From contig MU657215.1 of assembly GCA_026770575.1 (NCBI GenBank), forward strand, positions 3,239 to 28,754: a stretch of DNA of 25,516 nucleotides, read 5' to 3'. Shown here piece after piece: positions 1-9,612 of this stretch (within the stretch, counting starts at the first letter, position 1; each line of letters starts with the position of its first letter). The stretch comes from Pelagophyceae sp. CCMP2097 (taxonomy: Eukaryota > Sar > Pelagophyceae). Made by a program: the position numbers and the translations under genes. The notes under the pieces were generated by a model, which searched no databases, was not told the origin of the DNA, and was given only the letters and a program-made list of their open reading frames with translations.

Positions 1-367
1 TTTTTTACGAGTTCGAGGGTACTAAATATGCGCCCCAGGGGAAAAGGAAAAAAAAACACTCCGAATCTCGGCGGAAGCAAGCGCGCAGGCCACCCAGTGC
101 AACCCAAAAGGCCACGACGATCATAGGACCCCCGTAAGCGCGCTCGAAAAAATCCAACGGACGATCCAACTGAAACAAACTGCATTACAGTCGCACTGTA
201 ATTCAAGAAGGCGGCCTCGTCTAGCCGGGCCGACTTCAGCGAGCACGGCGGCGCCGCCGAGGTGCGATCCGAGGTGCTCGACGGTTCGTCGGGGGCACCT
301 CTCCCGGCGCGCCGTGCGCCCGCACCTCGACTTTGTATAGGTTGGCCCGAAATTTGCCCGAGCGCTG

Positions 368-525
368 CAGGGTCGACAAAGGGTCCGCGGGTCCGGGTCC
401 GGGTCTTCGACAAGCCCCGGACCCGGACCGACAAGCCCCGGACCCGGATCGACAAGCCCCGGACCCGGACCCGGACCCGGGTCTTGCACGGGTCCGGGTC
501 GGACCCGGACCCTTTGTCGACCCTG
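368..525. repeat. Fold-back element with perfect 20-bp terminal inverted repeats
   Basis: Positions 368-387 are an exact reverse complement of 506-525. The interior is made of GGGTCC/GGACCC repeats that run in opposite senses on the two sides, so the single strand could fold into one long GC hairpin. The four bases immediately before the left arm (364-367, GCTG) equal the four after the right arm (526-529), which looks like a target-site duplication, although four bases can match by chance. This fits a small non-autonomous fold-back or MITE-like insertion. No coding capacity is seen. Confidence 0.6.
409..471. repeat. Three tandem copies of a 21-bp unit
   Basis: Units at 409-429, 430-450 and 451-471 are identical except for one base in the middle copy. 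Each begins GACAAGCCCCGGACCCGG. They lie inside the fold-back element and are flanked on the left by the same GGGTCC motif in the opposite sense, so the array contributes to the hairpin. Confidence 0.85.
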
Positions 526-998
526 GCTGTGCGCCACAATCGGCCGCCTCGGGCCGCGGCCGTGACCAACTCGACCATCGCTCTCGCGCCCATTGACCTC
601 GAAGCCGCTCTGCCGGCCGCGGCGGCGGCGTGATTTGAGCTCGTAAGGCATCGGAGCTCCACCCCGCAGGCAATCTCAGAGCAGCCCCGCAGAGCGTCCT
701 GCAGAGCGCCCCAGAGTCCCCCGCGTCGCACGAGGCCTCCTGCGCGCCGCCGGAGTCGCGCCGCGGACGCGTCGACCGCCCAGAGGCAGGCCCGCGCGGC
801 CCAATCGCGCCGACATCGTTCCCCGATGGGACCGTCCGCGTCCAAGGCCGGAGCCGCTGCGGCAGCGCGAGTCGGAAGTCCGATCCCCTGAAACTTGAGT
901 CCAAACCCCGCGACGTACGGCCGCCGCGGCGATGCACCAGCATGGCGTCCTGAAGCGCATCGGGCGTGGGGGGGGGCAATGAATTTTACAAGTGGGGG

Positions 999-3900
999 TC
1001 ACAGGGCACAAGCGTCGGCGGCGCCTTCCCTTATCCGGGCGAGCTGGTCGGCGTAGCCGCGTTGCGCCTCGTAGATATCGTCGTGGACGCCGACCAAATC
1101 GGCCTCGATAGCCGCCGTGTGCCGCAGCACCGCGGCCTGCTCGCCGCGGAGCGCCTCGCGCGCGCCGCGCACGTCCGTCGCCGTCGCCGCCGCCGCGGCG
1201 CGCGACGCGAGGTCGACGAGCGACGCCGGCAGCGCGGCGGCGTCGCCCGCGGCGTCGTCGAGCGCCGGCACCGGCGCGCCGGCGAGCGCAAACGCGCTCG
1301 AGAGCGTCGAAGACACCGTGTCCTCCATCCCGGCCACGCGCTCCAGCCGGCCGTGCAGCAGCGCGAGGCCGTCGACGACGCCAGCGTGGGCGTCGTCCTC
1401 GCCGGCGGCGGTGGTGTCGTCGTCGCCGGTGGCGGTGGTTTCGTCGTCATCGCCAGCGGTGGTGTCGTCGGCGCCGCCGAAGAGGGGCGGGAAAGCGGCC
1501 GCGGTGCCCGCCGCCGCGCCGCCGTTGACCGAGCCATCGAAGGACGCCTCGCCGAACGTCACCTGCGAGAACTCGCCGGCGTCGCCCTCGAGAAGAGGCC
1601 GGGAGTGCGACGGCGACAGCGGCGAGAGCGACAGGCCCGGCGCCGGCGCCTCCGCAGAGGCGCCGTCGACCCAGAGCGGAGTCGCCTCATCCGTGAGGTT
1701 GGCTTGTTGTCTGGTTGGCGCGGAGAACTTTGCCAAGTCGAAGACAACGCCGCCGCCTTGGGCGCGGACGGCGTCAAAGGCGATTTTGGCCACTTCGACC
1801 TTGGCCTCGAGTGACATGCTCCCGAGCGACCCGAGTCTGAGCGCCTTCCAGGCGTCGCATCGGACGGCCTCGACGTGTAAACCATCCGACTGCGCCCATG
1901 AGATGCCCATTGTAACCGCGTCCAACTCCTTGACCTCAACTGAAACGGGCGCTTCACCCAACTGCAATTTGCCCACGAGCAGCAGGGCGGTGCCCGCGCG
2001 GCCGAGCGTGGCGACGTTGATGTAAATGGTAGTCCCGTGGCAGATCATGGAAGAGCAGAGGATTTCGCATACGCGCCCCTTCGCCGCCAAATCCAGCCTC
2101 GCGTAGTTTTGCAGCAGCAGCAGCCCGACGCCGTCGTCGTCGGCAAAGGTGCGCTCCGCGATCGGTGCGCCGTTCAATTCGCGGCAGGAGGCGCGGAGCG
2201 TGGCGCCTTGGTCCCACATGGTCACGTGGAAGAAAGTCCCGTCGCCGCGAGGCACCTCGGCCTCGTGCACGACGACAACCGCCGGATCGGGCGCCGCGGC
2301 CTCGAAGACGCGCAGCCCACCCGAAATGACGAGCGCGTCGTCACCGACGAGGCCCTCGGCAGACCCTGGTACCGCCGTCGGTGCCGCCGTCGGTGCCGCC
2401 GCCGGTGCGGCGGCGTCGGCGGCGACGGCGTGGGCCTCGGCGGTCTCTTCGACGTCGCCCGAGGCTGCCTCGACGTGAAACAGCGCCAGGGTGTTTCGGT
2501 CCGTGAGCCTCGGCGTGGCGTCGTCGTCAGAGTCGTCTGGCACGAAGCGCAGGAACGCGGTATCGAGCTCGACGACGGACGTCGACTGCTCGAGCGCGGC
2601 CAGGACGAAAGACTCGCGGCGCTCGAGGTCCGCGTCTGCGGCGCCGACGCGCGCGCCGGCTTTGGCAGCGGCGCGGCGCGCGTCCGCGGCGGCGGCGGCG
2701 GCGCCGGCCGCGTCCGCGGCGGCGGCGGCCTTTAAGTAAGCGGCTTGGTCCATGTCGAATGAGGCGCGCCGGAATGCCGCCTTCTCCATGCCCTCCCAAA
2801 ACGGCGCCGCCAACGCCGACGCCGCCAAAGCCTCTGAGAGGTCGACGTCGGCGGGCAGGAACCGTGACGAGATTCCGGTGCCTTTGAAGTCTGCAAAGAA
2901 CTCTGCCGAATGACGAGGCGCCTCGATCGCCGGCGTCGCCCGAGGCACCTTGATTGCCGCGGCCGATTCCGCGCCGCCGCAGAAGACGCGGCCGGCCGGC
3001 GCGGGCTTTGAAATGTGGACCGACTTTAAAGTGTACGGCATCACCGCGCCCGCGGGCAGCGCGCGCCGCAAAGCGCCTGCCAGTGCGGCGTCGAGGCCTT
3101 GGTTTGCGAGCAGCCTTCGGAGTTTGCAAACCTGCGCCGCATCCAAAGCGACGGTCACTTTGATGGACCCCGAAACGACGCCTAAAACTTGTGCGCCGGC
3201 GCCGACGACTTGGGCCAAGACGCGGTCGAAGAGCGCCGCGTCAAATGAAGCGAAGTCGCCGTCGAGCACCAATAAAGCGTGCGCCGGGTCGGCGTCGAGC
3301 TTGGAAACGTCGACTATCAGCTCCGACGCGTCTGTGGAGAGCGCCAGCAGCTGCGCCAGTCGATGGCAGGCCTCCCTCCCCGCGTCCGTCCGCATTGCCG
3401 CCGCATTCGAGGGCAAGCCCGTCAGCTCGTAGACGCGCTGGAGCGGAAGAGCGCAGCGCATTATCATGGACGCCGCCGTGGCGTCGACGATGACCGAATC
3501 GGCGGCCTCGCAGAGCATAAACGACGCGAAGAGCAGACCCGCCGCGTCGTCCGAAATCGTCGCCGTGCACAGCGGCTCGACGGGCACGTCGGCGTCGCAT
3601 TTGACTAAATCAAGAGCGCAATCGTCAATGTCCCAGTCGGCGCCAAACTCGTCTTCAAAGTCGGCAAAGTCGGCCAGCTCCTCAAAATCCTGAGCCTGAG
3701 GCACCGCTCCCGCTGCAATGGTTTCGTCGGGGACCTCGCCGCCATTGATCCAGGGCGGCTGCGCCTCCCAGACGAGTATCTGCATCGCCGCCTCGGCGGC
3801 CGAGACCTCTTCAGAAGCGTACGAGGGCTCGTCGCCCTCGGATGCGGCCTCTGGCGACGCAAATTCGTCCGTCGCGGCCGCGTCCGCACCGATGCGCCCG

Positions 3901-6900
3901 TCGCCAAACGACGGGTCCTTCATGCAAGGCACCGCCCGAAGCGAAGTCGTCCGGCCCTGAGACCGCAGGAACCGCGGCGCAGAAACGGCACCGTCGGACG
4001 CGGCGAGCTCTAACACGAGGGCGTCGGCGGCAGCGTCGACAAGCCCCTCGATGACGGCGAGGGCCGAAACGTGGTGGATCGTGCAGTCGTCGGCGAGGAC
4101 ACAAGCGCCGTTTATGACATCGACGTGCCCCGCCAGTTTCATACAAAAGTCGTGTCCCTGCGCCTCGGGCCCCGCGACGCGCAAGCAGGCCGATGCGTCA
4201 AATTCGCCGTAGGAGTATCGGCAATTCTCCGGGTCGAAGGCGTGCGCAAAGACCGTACCGCCGCGTTGCGAAAAGGTGCAAATGAGGTACGAATTTGAAT
4301 GATGCGACACTGCAACTCCGAGGCGCCTCGGCAAGTCGGCCGCCGCGGGCGCACAAGCGACCGCGCCAAAGGCCGGAGCATGGAGTATGGCGGCCGTGCG
4401 CGGCCCGTCGAGCTCGAGGCGCAGACCGCTTGAGGCGGTGGCGATGGCGGCATCTTTTGCGTGCTGCGCCGACCGCGCAACGTCGGCCGTGCGTGCCAGC
4501 TCGTCTTGGAAAAACAATCTGGCCGCGCGCTGCGCCGCCGGCGTCGGCGGCCGAGAAGCGTCGGCGGCCGCCGGCGCGGGCAGCCCCGCACTCGAACAAG
4601 GCGCGGCCGCGGGCGCCGGTGCGAAGCCCACGGCGGCAAGCCTGTCCAACGCGGGCCCCAAGGGCGCGGCGCCCTTGACGGGCCGCGTGGCGTCCTCGAC
4701 GGACTGCGTGGCGTCCTCGACGGGTGCCGGGACGCCCTCCGTGAGGGAGACATCCTCTGCGAGGGAGACGCCCTCGAAGGGCGGGGCCTTTGCCGGCGGC
4801 CGCAGCGGTGACCACGGCGGCTGCTTCGGCGAGGGCGGCCTCTCCTTTGGGGCCCAGGCCTCTGGCGGCCGGCTCCGCTGCTCCTCGTCTCGGGACCGCC
4901 GCGTAAAAGACGGAGTTTTCGCCTCCGAAGTCGATACTGCCCGCTCACCGGGGACGCCTTGCGCCGGCGCGGCGGCGCCGTCCAGGGCATCCGCGGCGGC
5001 TGGCGCCGGCGCGGCGGCCTGTCTGTCGAAGGTCGGCGCGGGTACGGGCGCGGCGAACGTCCTCCGCGCGACGGCGACGCCCGCCGGCTCGTGAAGCGGC
5101 AGGGGCGACTGGACGACGACGCGCACAGCCGCGGGCGCCGGCTGCGGCGCCGACGTCGTCGCAACGGCCGGCGCACCGACCGGCGCACCGACCGGCGCGC
5201 CCGCGGCGCTCCGCGGCGAGTCGGCGAGAACGGCCGCGGCCGAGTCGAGGGCCGCGGCGACGGGCGCCGCGCCGTCGCCGCGCGCGTCCGGCGACGAGGC
5301 CGAGCTGTACGTTTCGGGGGCGCTGCGCCGCGCGGGCGGCAGCAGCACGATGGCAGAGGCCGGGTCGTGCGTTTTGGGGTTGCTGCGCTGGGTGGGCGGC
5401 GGCGCGACGGCGGCTTGGAAGGCGGGCGACGCGGGGTCCCACTGCGAGGCGTCGTCATCGTCGCTTTCATCGTCGCTCTCTTCAGAGACGTCGCCGAGGG
5501 GCGCGCCGAGGGGCGGCCGACCGGAAAACGCGGCAAACGGCGCCGCCGCCGGCGCGCCGTGCTGCATGGGCGGCGGCGTCCCGTAGGCGCGCCGGCGCCG
5601 GGCGTCGGGCATGTAAAGCGACGCGAAGATGTCGTCGACTGGGACGCCTTGGGCTGCAGCGGGCGCCGATGCGGGAGCCGCTGCGTTGTCGTCCAACGGG
5701 TCGCGGTCGAAAGACCCCGCGGGGAAATCGAGCGCCTCGATGTCTGAAAGGTTGAGGTCCATGGCGCTGGCCATGACGCTCAGCGCCGCGCGCCGTGCGG
5801 CCGCCTCGGCGAACGAACGGCGCGGCGCTCCGTCCGCGGCGGTGCCGCCGCGCTCGCTCGCCTCGATGTAGTCGGCGTAGGCGGCGTCCGCGGCGACGTG
5901 CATCATGTGCCTGACCTCTGGCGACGGCATGTCGCCATCTGATGCGAATGATGAAAATGATTCCATGTCCTCGCGCGAAGCACGCGTGGAAGATGTGTGG
6001 TGCGGGGAAACCGCAGGGGTACAGGATGTGTGGTGCGGGGAAACCGCAGGGGTATCGGATGTGTGGTGCGGGGAAACCGCAGGGGTACTGGACGCCGAGT
6101 GGGCTCCGAGATGCGGAGCCGCCGTGGACGACGGAGCCGCTGACGACGACGGAGCTGCCGCCGACGACGGAGCTGCTGCAGACAGAGCCGCCGCAGATGA
6201 CGGGGCCGCTGCAGATGAATGGGTCGCCGCAGACGGGGGCGCCTTTGCCGACGGCCTCTCGGCCAGCGCGAGCCCCTGCGCGGCCCCCGTCGCGGCGAGG
6301 CCACGCTCGATGTCTGCGATGAAGTGCCGCGGCAGGTTGGTGCCCGCGGGTGCGACGGCGCGGGCGGCGTCGACGGCGCCGCGCCGGGCCACGGCTTCGT
6401 CGCCCGTGGCCACGAGGAGCGCCGCGTAGGCGTGTGCGGCCACGTCGCCGGCGAGGGCGACGACGGCCTCGTACGGCAGCGCGCGCGCCTCCTGAGGCTG
6501 CGGCGTCTTGGGGCGCTGGAGAGTGTTTTCGGTGCCGGCGCTGATCGGCCGCGTCAGCGGCACGCGGCTCTCCGACAACGCCACGTCCGAGGTGAGGATA
6601 GACGCGCCGAGCGCCCCACCGGCCGGCACCGCGCCGACGAAGGCCGCGTCCTCGCCGGCCCAGGGCGCGTCGTCGTCGTCCACCGTAACGTCGTCGACCG
6701 CGTCGGCCGTCTCGGGCGTCGTTTCCACGGGCGTGTCGTCGATTGTAAGAGCAACAGCCGCCGGCGCAGCCACCGGCGCAGCTGCTGGCACAGCCACCGG
6801 TGCAGCCGCCGGCGCAACCGTAAGAGCAACAGCCGCCGGCGCAGCTGCTGGCGCGGCCAACGGCGCAGCTGCTGGCGCAGCCAACGGCGCAGCCGCCGGC

Positions 6901-9443
6901 GCAACCGTAAGAGCAACAGCCGCCGGCGCAGCTGCTGGCGCATCCAACGGCGCAGCCGCTGGCGCAACCGCCGGCGCCTGCCGCAGGTCGGCATCATCCA
7001 CCGCGCCGCCGAACGAGAGGGCCTCGACGACGGCCGCAGAGGCCGCCGGTGCTGGTGCAGCTGCGGCGGCGAGCCCGCGGTCCGTTGCCGCCGCAACGTC
7101 GAACGGAGGTGCCGAGGCGATTACCTCCACAGCCGGCGCCGCCTCGGGAGAGTCGCCCGGCGAAGGCGCGGCTGCCAGCGCGGCCGCCAGCGCGGGGGCG
7201 GGCGACAGTGCGGCTGCCAGCGCGAAAACCAGCGCGGGGGCGGGCGGCACCGCGGCGGGCGCAATCGCGCGCGCGTCATCCAGCGGCTGTCCGAAGCCGG
7301 ACGCGTCTAAGTCGCGCGTGAGCGGCGAGCCCTCGACGAGGACGGCCTGCGGCGACGTCGCGGGCACGCGTGCCTCGAAGAGCGCGCCGTCGGCGCTAAT
7401 CACGCCGACGCCGCTCGACGGCGCAGCGTCGGCGCGACCGCCCGGCATCAGCGGTGGCAGGACGCCGGCCACGTCCGAGATGTTGGACGGCGCCGGCGCG
7501 GATGGCGCTGCGGCGTCCGCGGCGGCCGTATCCGCGGAGTACGGGGCGGCGGCCGCATCCGCGGAGTGCGCTGCGGCGGACGCCGGTCTCGCTGCGAAGT
7601 GGACTAAAAGGTCGACGCCACCATCACGCGCCTCGACGGTTCGCGCCGATGCGCAGACGAGCGCGGCGAGCGCCATGAGCTCGGAAGACGTCAGCGTCTC
7701 GAGGGCGCCGTAGCCCGTCGGCGCCCACTCTGCACAGGTGACGTCGGCCTGCGCCACGCGTCGGCCTGCGTCCACGGCGACGGCGCACAGGCCAGAACCG
7801 ACGGCAAAGACGGAGAGCGGCGGCGACGCGCGGTGGTAGAGCAGCTCCTCGCCGCGCTCGGCGGCCGCCGCCTCCACCGGCGCCGCAGGCGTGTTTTCGA
7901 GCGCCTCAACAGTATAAACAGCGGTGCGAGTGTCGCTCTCGAGCGCGTTTTCGCTTACAGCCTGCGCCGACGGCCGCACGGCCAGCACCAACGCGCGCTG
8001 AGCGTCGCAGCGCAGGTCCGCCGAGAGGGCGGCCGCGAGCGCCTCCTTCTCCCACCGATTCAGCGACGGTAGGCCGGCGTAGCCCTTTTGAGCCCACATT
8101 TGCGACGTCACGACCAGCGACTGGCCAATATCGTGCGCAAAAAAATGAAGCACCAACGACGGCGTCTCGTAGGCCGAGACCACCGTCGAGACGCCTCCCA
8201 GAAACTGCCGCGACTCGCAGAGCAGCAGGCTGCCGCCCTCGAGCTGGCGCGCGGCCACGCGCCGAGCGTCCACGGCCCGTATGGAAAGCCGCTGCGCCGG
8301 CGCCGACACGGTCGCGCCGGCGGCGCGCGCGGCTGCGGCGAGGTCGTAGACGAGGTCCGGGCCTTTGATTCGCAGCGACGACGCGAGATGCGCGCAGAGG
8401 TCTGTCCGCTGCTGGGGCGGCAGTTGGAGCCAACCAATGTTTTGGGCCTCGCTTGCGCCCTTGAAATCAACGACCTTTGCAAACTTCACGTCATCCTCCG
8501 CGCGCGGCACGTGCGCCGCGACGACGCGGCCCGCTGCGGCGCCGTCCAAGCTCGCCGGCGCTGCGGCAGCCGAGAGCGCCGCGTCGACGGCGACGTCGTG
8601 CGGTTCCGCGTCGTCGGGGCTCGCGCTCGAGGGCGCCACGGGTGGCGCCCGCGCGCGACGGAGGTTGCGATGGGTCGGCACGGGCGACGGCTCCGACGCT
8701 GCGGAGAAATCGTCTCGAAAGATCCCGATGGCCGCATCCTCCGACTCGCGCCGCGCGCGCGCCTCCGCCGCCAAATCCGCGCGCGCCGCGCGGTCCTCGC
8801 CAACGCCGCGGCGGTCGGCCGCGGCGCGCCTCGATGCCGCCGCGCGGCGCCGGGCCTCGACGCGCGGAACCGCCTGTCTCTTCCGCATCGTGGTCTGGAT
8901 CACAGCCGCCGCAGTAGCGCATAACACACGCACGCGCTTCAAAGTCTCCGCCCGCTCGTGCGACATCGCCAAAGCGTACGAAACCACGGGCACCGCCGCG
9001 CGCGCCGGCCGGGCCGCGGCGACCGCCGGCGCGCGGCGGTCGTCGCCCTTTGATTTTCTCGTCTTCACAAAAACGTGGGCCCCAAACGAGGCCACGCGCG
9101 AGGTGCCTTCGTCCTTGGCCGAGACGACTGCGCCGTCGGCGTAGACAAAGTCGAAGTCTTTTGGGAGCATGTCCGAGGCGGCAATGGCGCGGCGCAGGTT
9201 TTTCAGCGAATCCCTGGCGTCGTAGTGCACGGAACCCAGAGGTCTCGCCGACCCGCGCAGCTTCACGGAGATGTGCAGCCCCGACGGCACCGCGCCGCGC
9301 CGGCCGTCGACGTGCGTCGCCCACTCTGCGGGGCCGAGCGACGGCGCTCCGAGCGACGGCGCTCCGAGCGCCTCGTCCACGCTCCTCGGGGCCTGCGCAG
9401 TCGCGGGTGTTCCAATGAAGAGCCGCCGCGATGCAAGACGCAT
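999..9443 (-). CDS. Giant intronless protein with IQ motif and repeated modules, function unknown
   Basis: One open frame of 2814 codons on the minus strand. A stop codon (TGA) sits directly upstream of the chosen ATG, so the start cannot move further up without an intron. Residues about 55-127 could form a small ubiquitin- or doublecortin-like beta fold (weak). Residues 181-194 match an IQ calmodulin-binding pattern (I182, Q183, R187, R194), followed by an Arg/Ala-rich, probably helical stretch to about 235. After that, conserved-looking blocks alternate with long Ala/Pro/Ser-rich linkers. The blocks share a pattern: beta strands, a Tyr/Trp turn, then a helix and a strand ending in hydrophobic-Asp-Leu (about 337-369, 457-490, 578-617, 2007-2049, 2444-2480, 2536-2572). 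The last 60 residues look coiled-coil. I do not recognise the family. The role may be structural, perhaps cytoskeletal; that is a guess. No signal peptide or membrane segment is evident. Confidence 0.85.
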   Translation of the reverse strand: MRLASRRLFIGTPATAQAPRSVDEALGAPSLGAPSLGPAEWATHVDGRRGAVPSGLHISVKLRGSARPLGSVHYDARDSLKNLRRAIAASDMLPKDFDFVYADGAVVSAKDEGTSRVASFGAHVFVKTRKSKGDDRRAPAVAAARPARAAVPVVSYALAMSHERAETLKRVRVLCATAAAVIQTTMRKRQAVPRVEARRRAAASRRAAADRRGVGEDRAARADLAAEARARRESEDAAIGIFRDDFSAASEPSPVPTHRNLRRARAPPVAPSSASPDDAEPHDVAVDAALSAAAAPASLDGAAAGRVVAAHVPRAEDDVKFAKVVDFKGASEAQNIGWLQLPPQQRTDLCAHLASSLRIKGPDLVYDLAAAARAAGATVSAPAQRLSIRAVDARRVAARQLEGGSLLLCESRQFLGGVSTVVSAYETPSLVLHFFAHDIGQSLVVTSQMWAQKGYAGLPSLNRWEKEALAAALSADLRCDAQRALVLAVRPSAQAVSENALESDTRTAVYTVEALENTPAAPVEAAAAERGEELLYHRASPPLSVFAVGSGLCAVAVDAGRRVAQADVTCAEWAPTGYGALETLTSSELMALAALVCASARTVEARDGGVDLLVHFAARPASAAAHSADAAAAPYSADTAAADAAAPSAPAPSNISDVAGVLPPLMPGGRADAAPSSGVGVISADGALFEARVPATSPQAVLVEGSPLTRDLDASGFGQPLDDARAIAPAAVPPAPALVFALAAALSPAPALAAALAAAPSPGDSPEAAPAVEVIASAPPFDVAAATDRGLAAAAAPAPAASAAVVEALSFGGAVDDADLRQAPAVAPAAAPLDAPAAAPAAVALTVAPAAAPLAAPAAAPLAAPAAAPAAVALTVAPAAAPVAVPAAAPVAAPAAVALTIDDTPVETTPETADAVDDVTVDDDDAPWAGEDAAFVGAVPAGGALGASILTSDVALSESRVPLTRPISAGTENTLQRPKTPQPQEARALPYEAVVALAGDVAAHAYAALLVATGDEAVARRGAVDAARAVAPAGTNLPRHFIADIERGLAATGAAQGLALAERPSAKAPPSAATHSSAAAPSSAAALSAAAPSSAAAPSSSAAPSSTAAPHLGAHSASSTPAVSPHHTSDTPAVSPHHTSCTPAVSPHHTSSTRASREDMESFSSFASDGDMPSPEVRHMMHVAADAAYADYIEASERGGTAADGAPRRSFAEAAARRAALSVMASAMDLNLSDIEALDFPAGSFDRDPLDDNAAAPASAPAAAQGVPVDDIFASLYMPDARRRRAYGTPPPMQHGAPAAAPFAAFSGRPPLGAPLGDVSEESDDESDDDDASQWDPASPAFQAAVAPPPTQRSNPKTHDPASAIVLLPPARRSAPETYSSASSPDARGDGAAPVAAALDSAAAVLADSPRSAAGAPVGAPVGAPAVATTSAPQPAPAAVRVVVQSPLPLHEPAGVAVARRTFAAPVPAPTFDRQAAAPAPAAADALDGAAAPAQGVPGERAVSTSEAKTPSFTRRSRDEEQRSRPPEAWAPKERPPSPKQPPWSPLRPPAKAPPFEGVSLAEDVSLTEGVPAPVEDATQSVEDATRPVKGAAPLGPALDRLAAVGFAPAPAAAPCSSAGLPAPAAADASRPPTPAAQRAARLFFQDELARTADVARSAQHAKDAAIATASSGLRLELDGPRTAAILHAPAFGAVACAPAAADLPRRLGVAVSHHSNSYLICTFSQRGGTVFAHAFDPENCRYSYGEFDASACLRVAGPEAQGHDFCMKLAGHVDVINGACVLADDCTIHHVSALAVIEGLVDAAADALVLELAASDGAVSAPRFLRSQGRTTSLRAVPCMKDPSFGDGRIGADAAATDEFASPEAASEGDEPSYASEEVSAAEAAMQILVWEAQPPWINGGEVPDETIAAGAVPQAQDFEELADFADFEDEFGADWDIDDCALDLVKCDADVPVEPLCTATISDDAAGLLFASFMLCEAADSVIVDATAASMIMRCALPLQRVYELTGLPSNAAAMRTDAGREACHRLAQLLALSTDASELIVDVSKLDADPAHALLVLDGDFASFDAALFDRVLAQVVGAGAQVLGVVSGSIKVTVALDAAQVCKLRRLLANQGLDAALAGALRRALPAGAVMPYTLKSVHISKPAPAGRVFCGGAESAAAIKVPRATPAIEAPRHSAEFFADFKGTGISSRFLPADVDLSEALAASALAAPFWEGMEKAAFRRASFDMDQAAYLKAAAAADAAGAAAAAADARRAAAKAGARVGAADADLERRESFVLAALEQSTSVVELDTAFLRFVPDDSDDDATPRLTDRNTLALFHVEAASGDVEETAEAHAVAADAAAPAAAPTAAPTAVPGSAEGLVGDDALVISGGLRVFEAAAPDPAVVVVHEAEVPRGDGTFFHVTMWDQGATLRASCRELNGAPIAERTFADDDGVGLLLLQNYARLDLAAKGRVCEILCSSMICHGTTIYINVATLGRAGTALLLVGKLQLGEAPVSVEVKELDAVTMGISWAQSDGLHVEAVRCDAWKALRLGSLGSMSLEAKVEVAKIAFDAVRAQGGGVVFDLAKFSAPTRQQANLTDEATPLWVDGASAEAPAPGLSLSPLSPSHSRPLLEGDAGEFSQVTFGEASFDGSVNGGAAAGTAAAFPPLFGGADDTTAGDDDETTATGDDDTTAAGEDDAHAGVVDGLALLHGRLERVAGMEDTVSSTLSSAFALAGAPVPALDDAAGDAAALPASLVDLASRAAAAATATDVRGAREALRGEQAAVLRHTAAIEADLVGVHDDIYEAQRGYADQLARIREGAADACAL
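5992..6090 (-). repeat. Three 33-bp tandem repeats inside the giant gene
   Basis: Units start at 5992, 6025 and 6058 and are nearly identical, differing at the last few bases. In the gene's frame they encode an 11-residue unit close to TPAVSPHHTS plus one variable residue. The array lies in a Ser/Ala/Pro-rich linker. The near-identity at DNA level suggests recent expansion by slippage. Confidence 0.9.
6745..6975 (-). repeat. Ala/Pro/Val-rich internal repeats
   Basis: The motif GTAAGAGCAACAGCCGCCGG recurs at about 6748, 6820 and 6907, the last two with a period of 87 bp (29 codons). Between copies are shorter GGCGCAGCTGCTGGCGC-type units. On the minus strand this encodes AVALT followed by APAAAP-type runs. 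It behaves as a low-complexity linker between blocks of the giant protein. Confidence 0.75.
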
Positions 9444-9612
9444 TCAAGCAACACCCGACGCGGCGCAAAAGAGGGCACCGCGACGCACCGGGCTGGGCCA
9501 CGCGTAGAGCGGCGAATCGACGCCCGCCTCGCGCGGCGCGGTGCCGTCGAGGCTGTCGTCTTCGAGCGGCGCCGGCCGCTTGCGCAGCTTGCGGCTCAGA
9601 GTCAAAGCGTTC

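Larger units (their letters stand above)
1..998. other. Non-coding left flank
   Basis: No convincing gene is visible. The open frames here are GC-rich shadows: they consist of Pro/Gly/Arg/Asp strings produced by the repeat at 368-525 and have no recognisable domain or splice-linked partner. The first 60 bases are A/T-rich (runs of T and A), unlike the rest. The segment lies downstream of the stop codon of the giant minus-strand gene, so the part next to 998 probably holds its 3' UTR. I see no tRNA or rRNA gene. Confidence 0.5.

Noticed and set aside
236..979. 247-codon minus-strand frame with Gly/Ser/Cys repeats
   Set aside because: It is a translation of the GGGTCC fold-back repeat plus GC-rich flank, has no domain, and overlaps other equally open frames.
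966..1814. Plus-strand frames opposite the giant gene, here and at many other places up to 9776
   Set aside because: They are antisense shadows of a GC-rich coding strand: Arg/Gly-rich products without family features, while the minus-strand frame carries the structured blocks.
4139..5536. 465-codon minus-strand frame inside the giant gene
   Set aside because: It is an alternative frame of the same strand, extremely rich in Arg/Pro/Ser, as expected from shifted GC-rich codons.
5992..6090. CRISPR-like array
   Set aside because: Three abutting 33-bp units have no spacers and lie in frame within a eukaryotic coding sequence.
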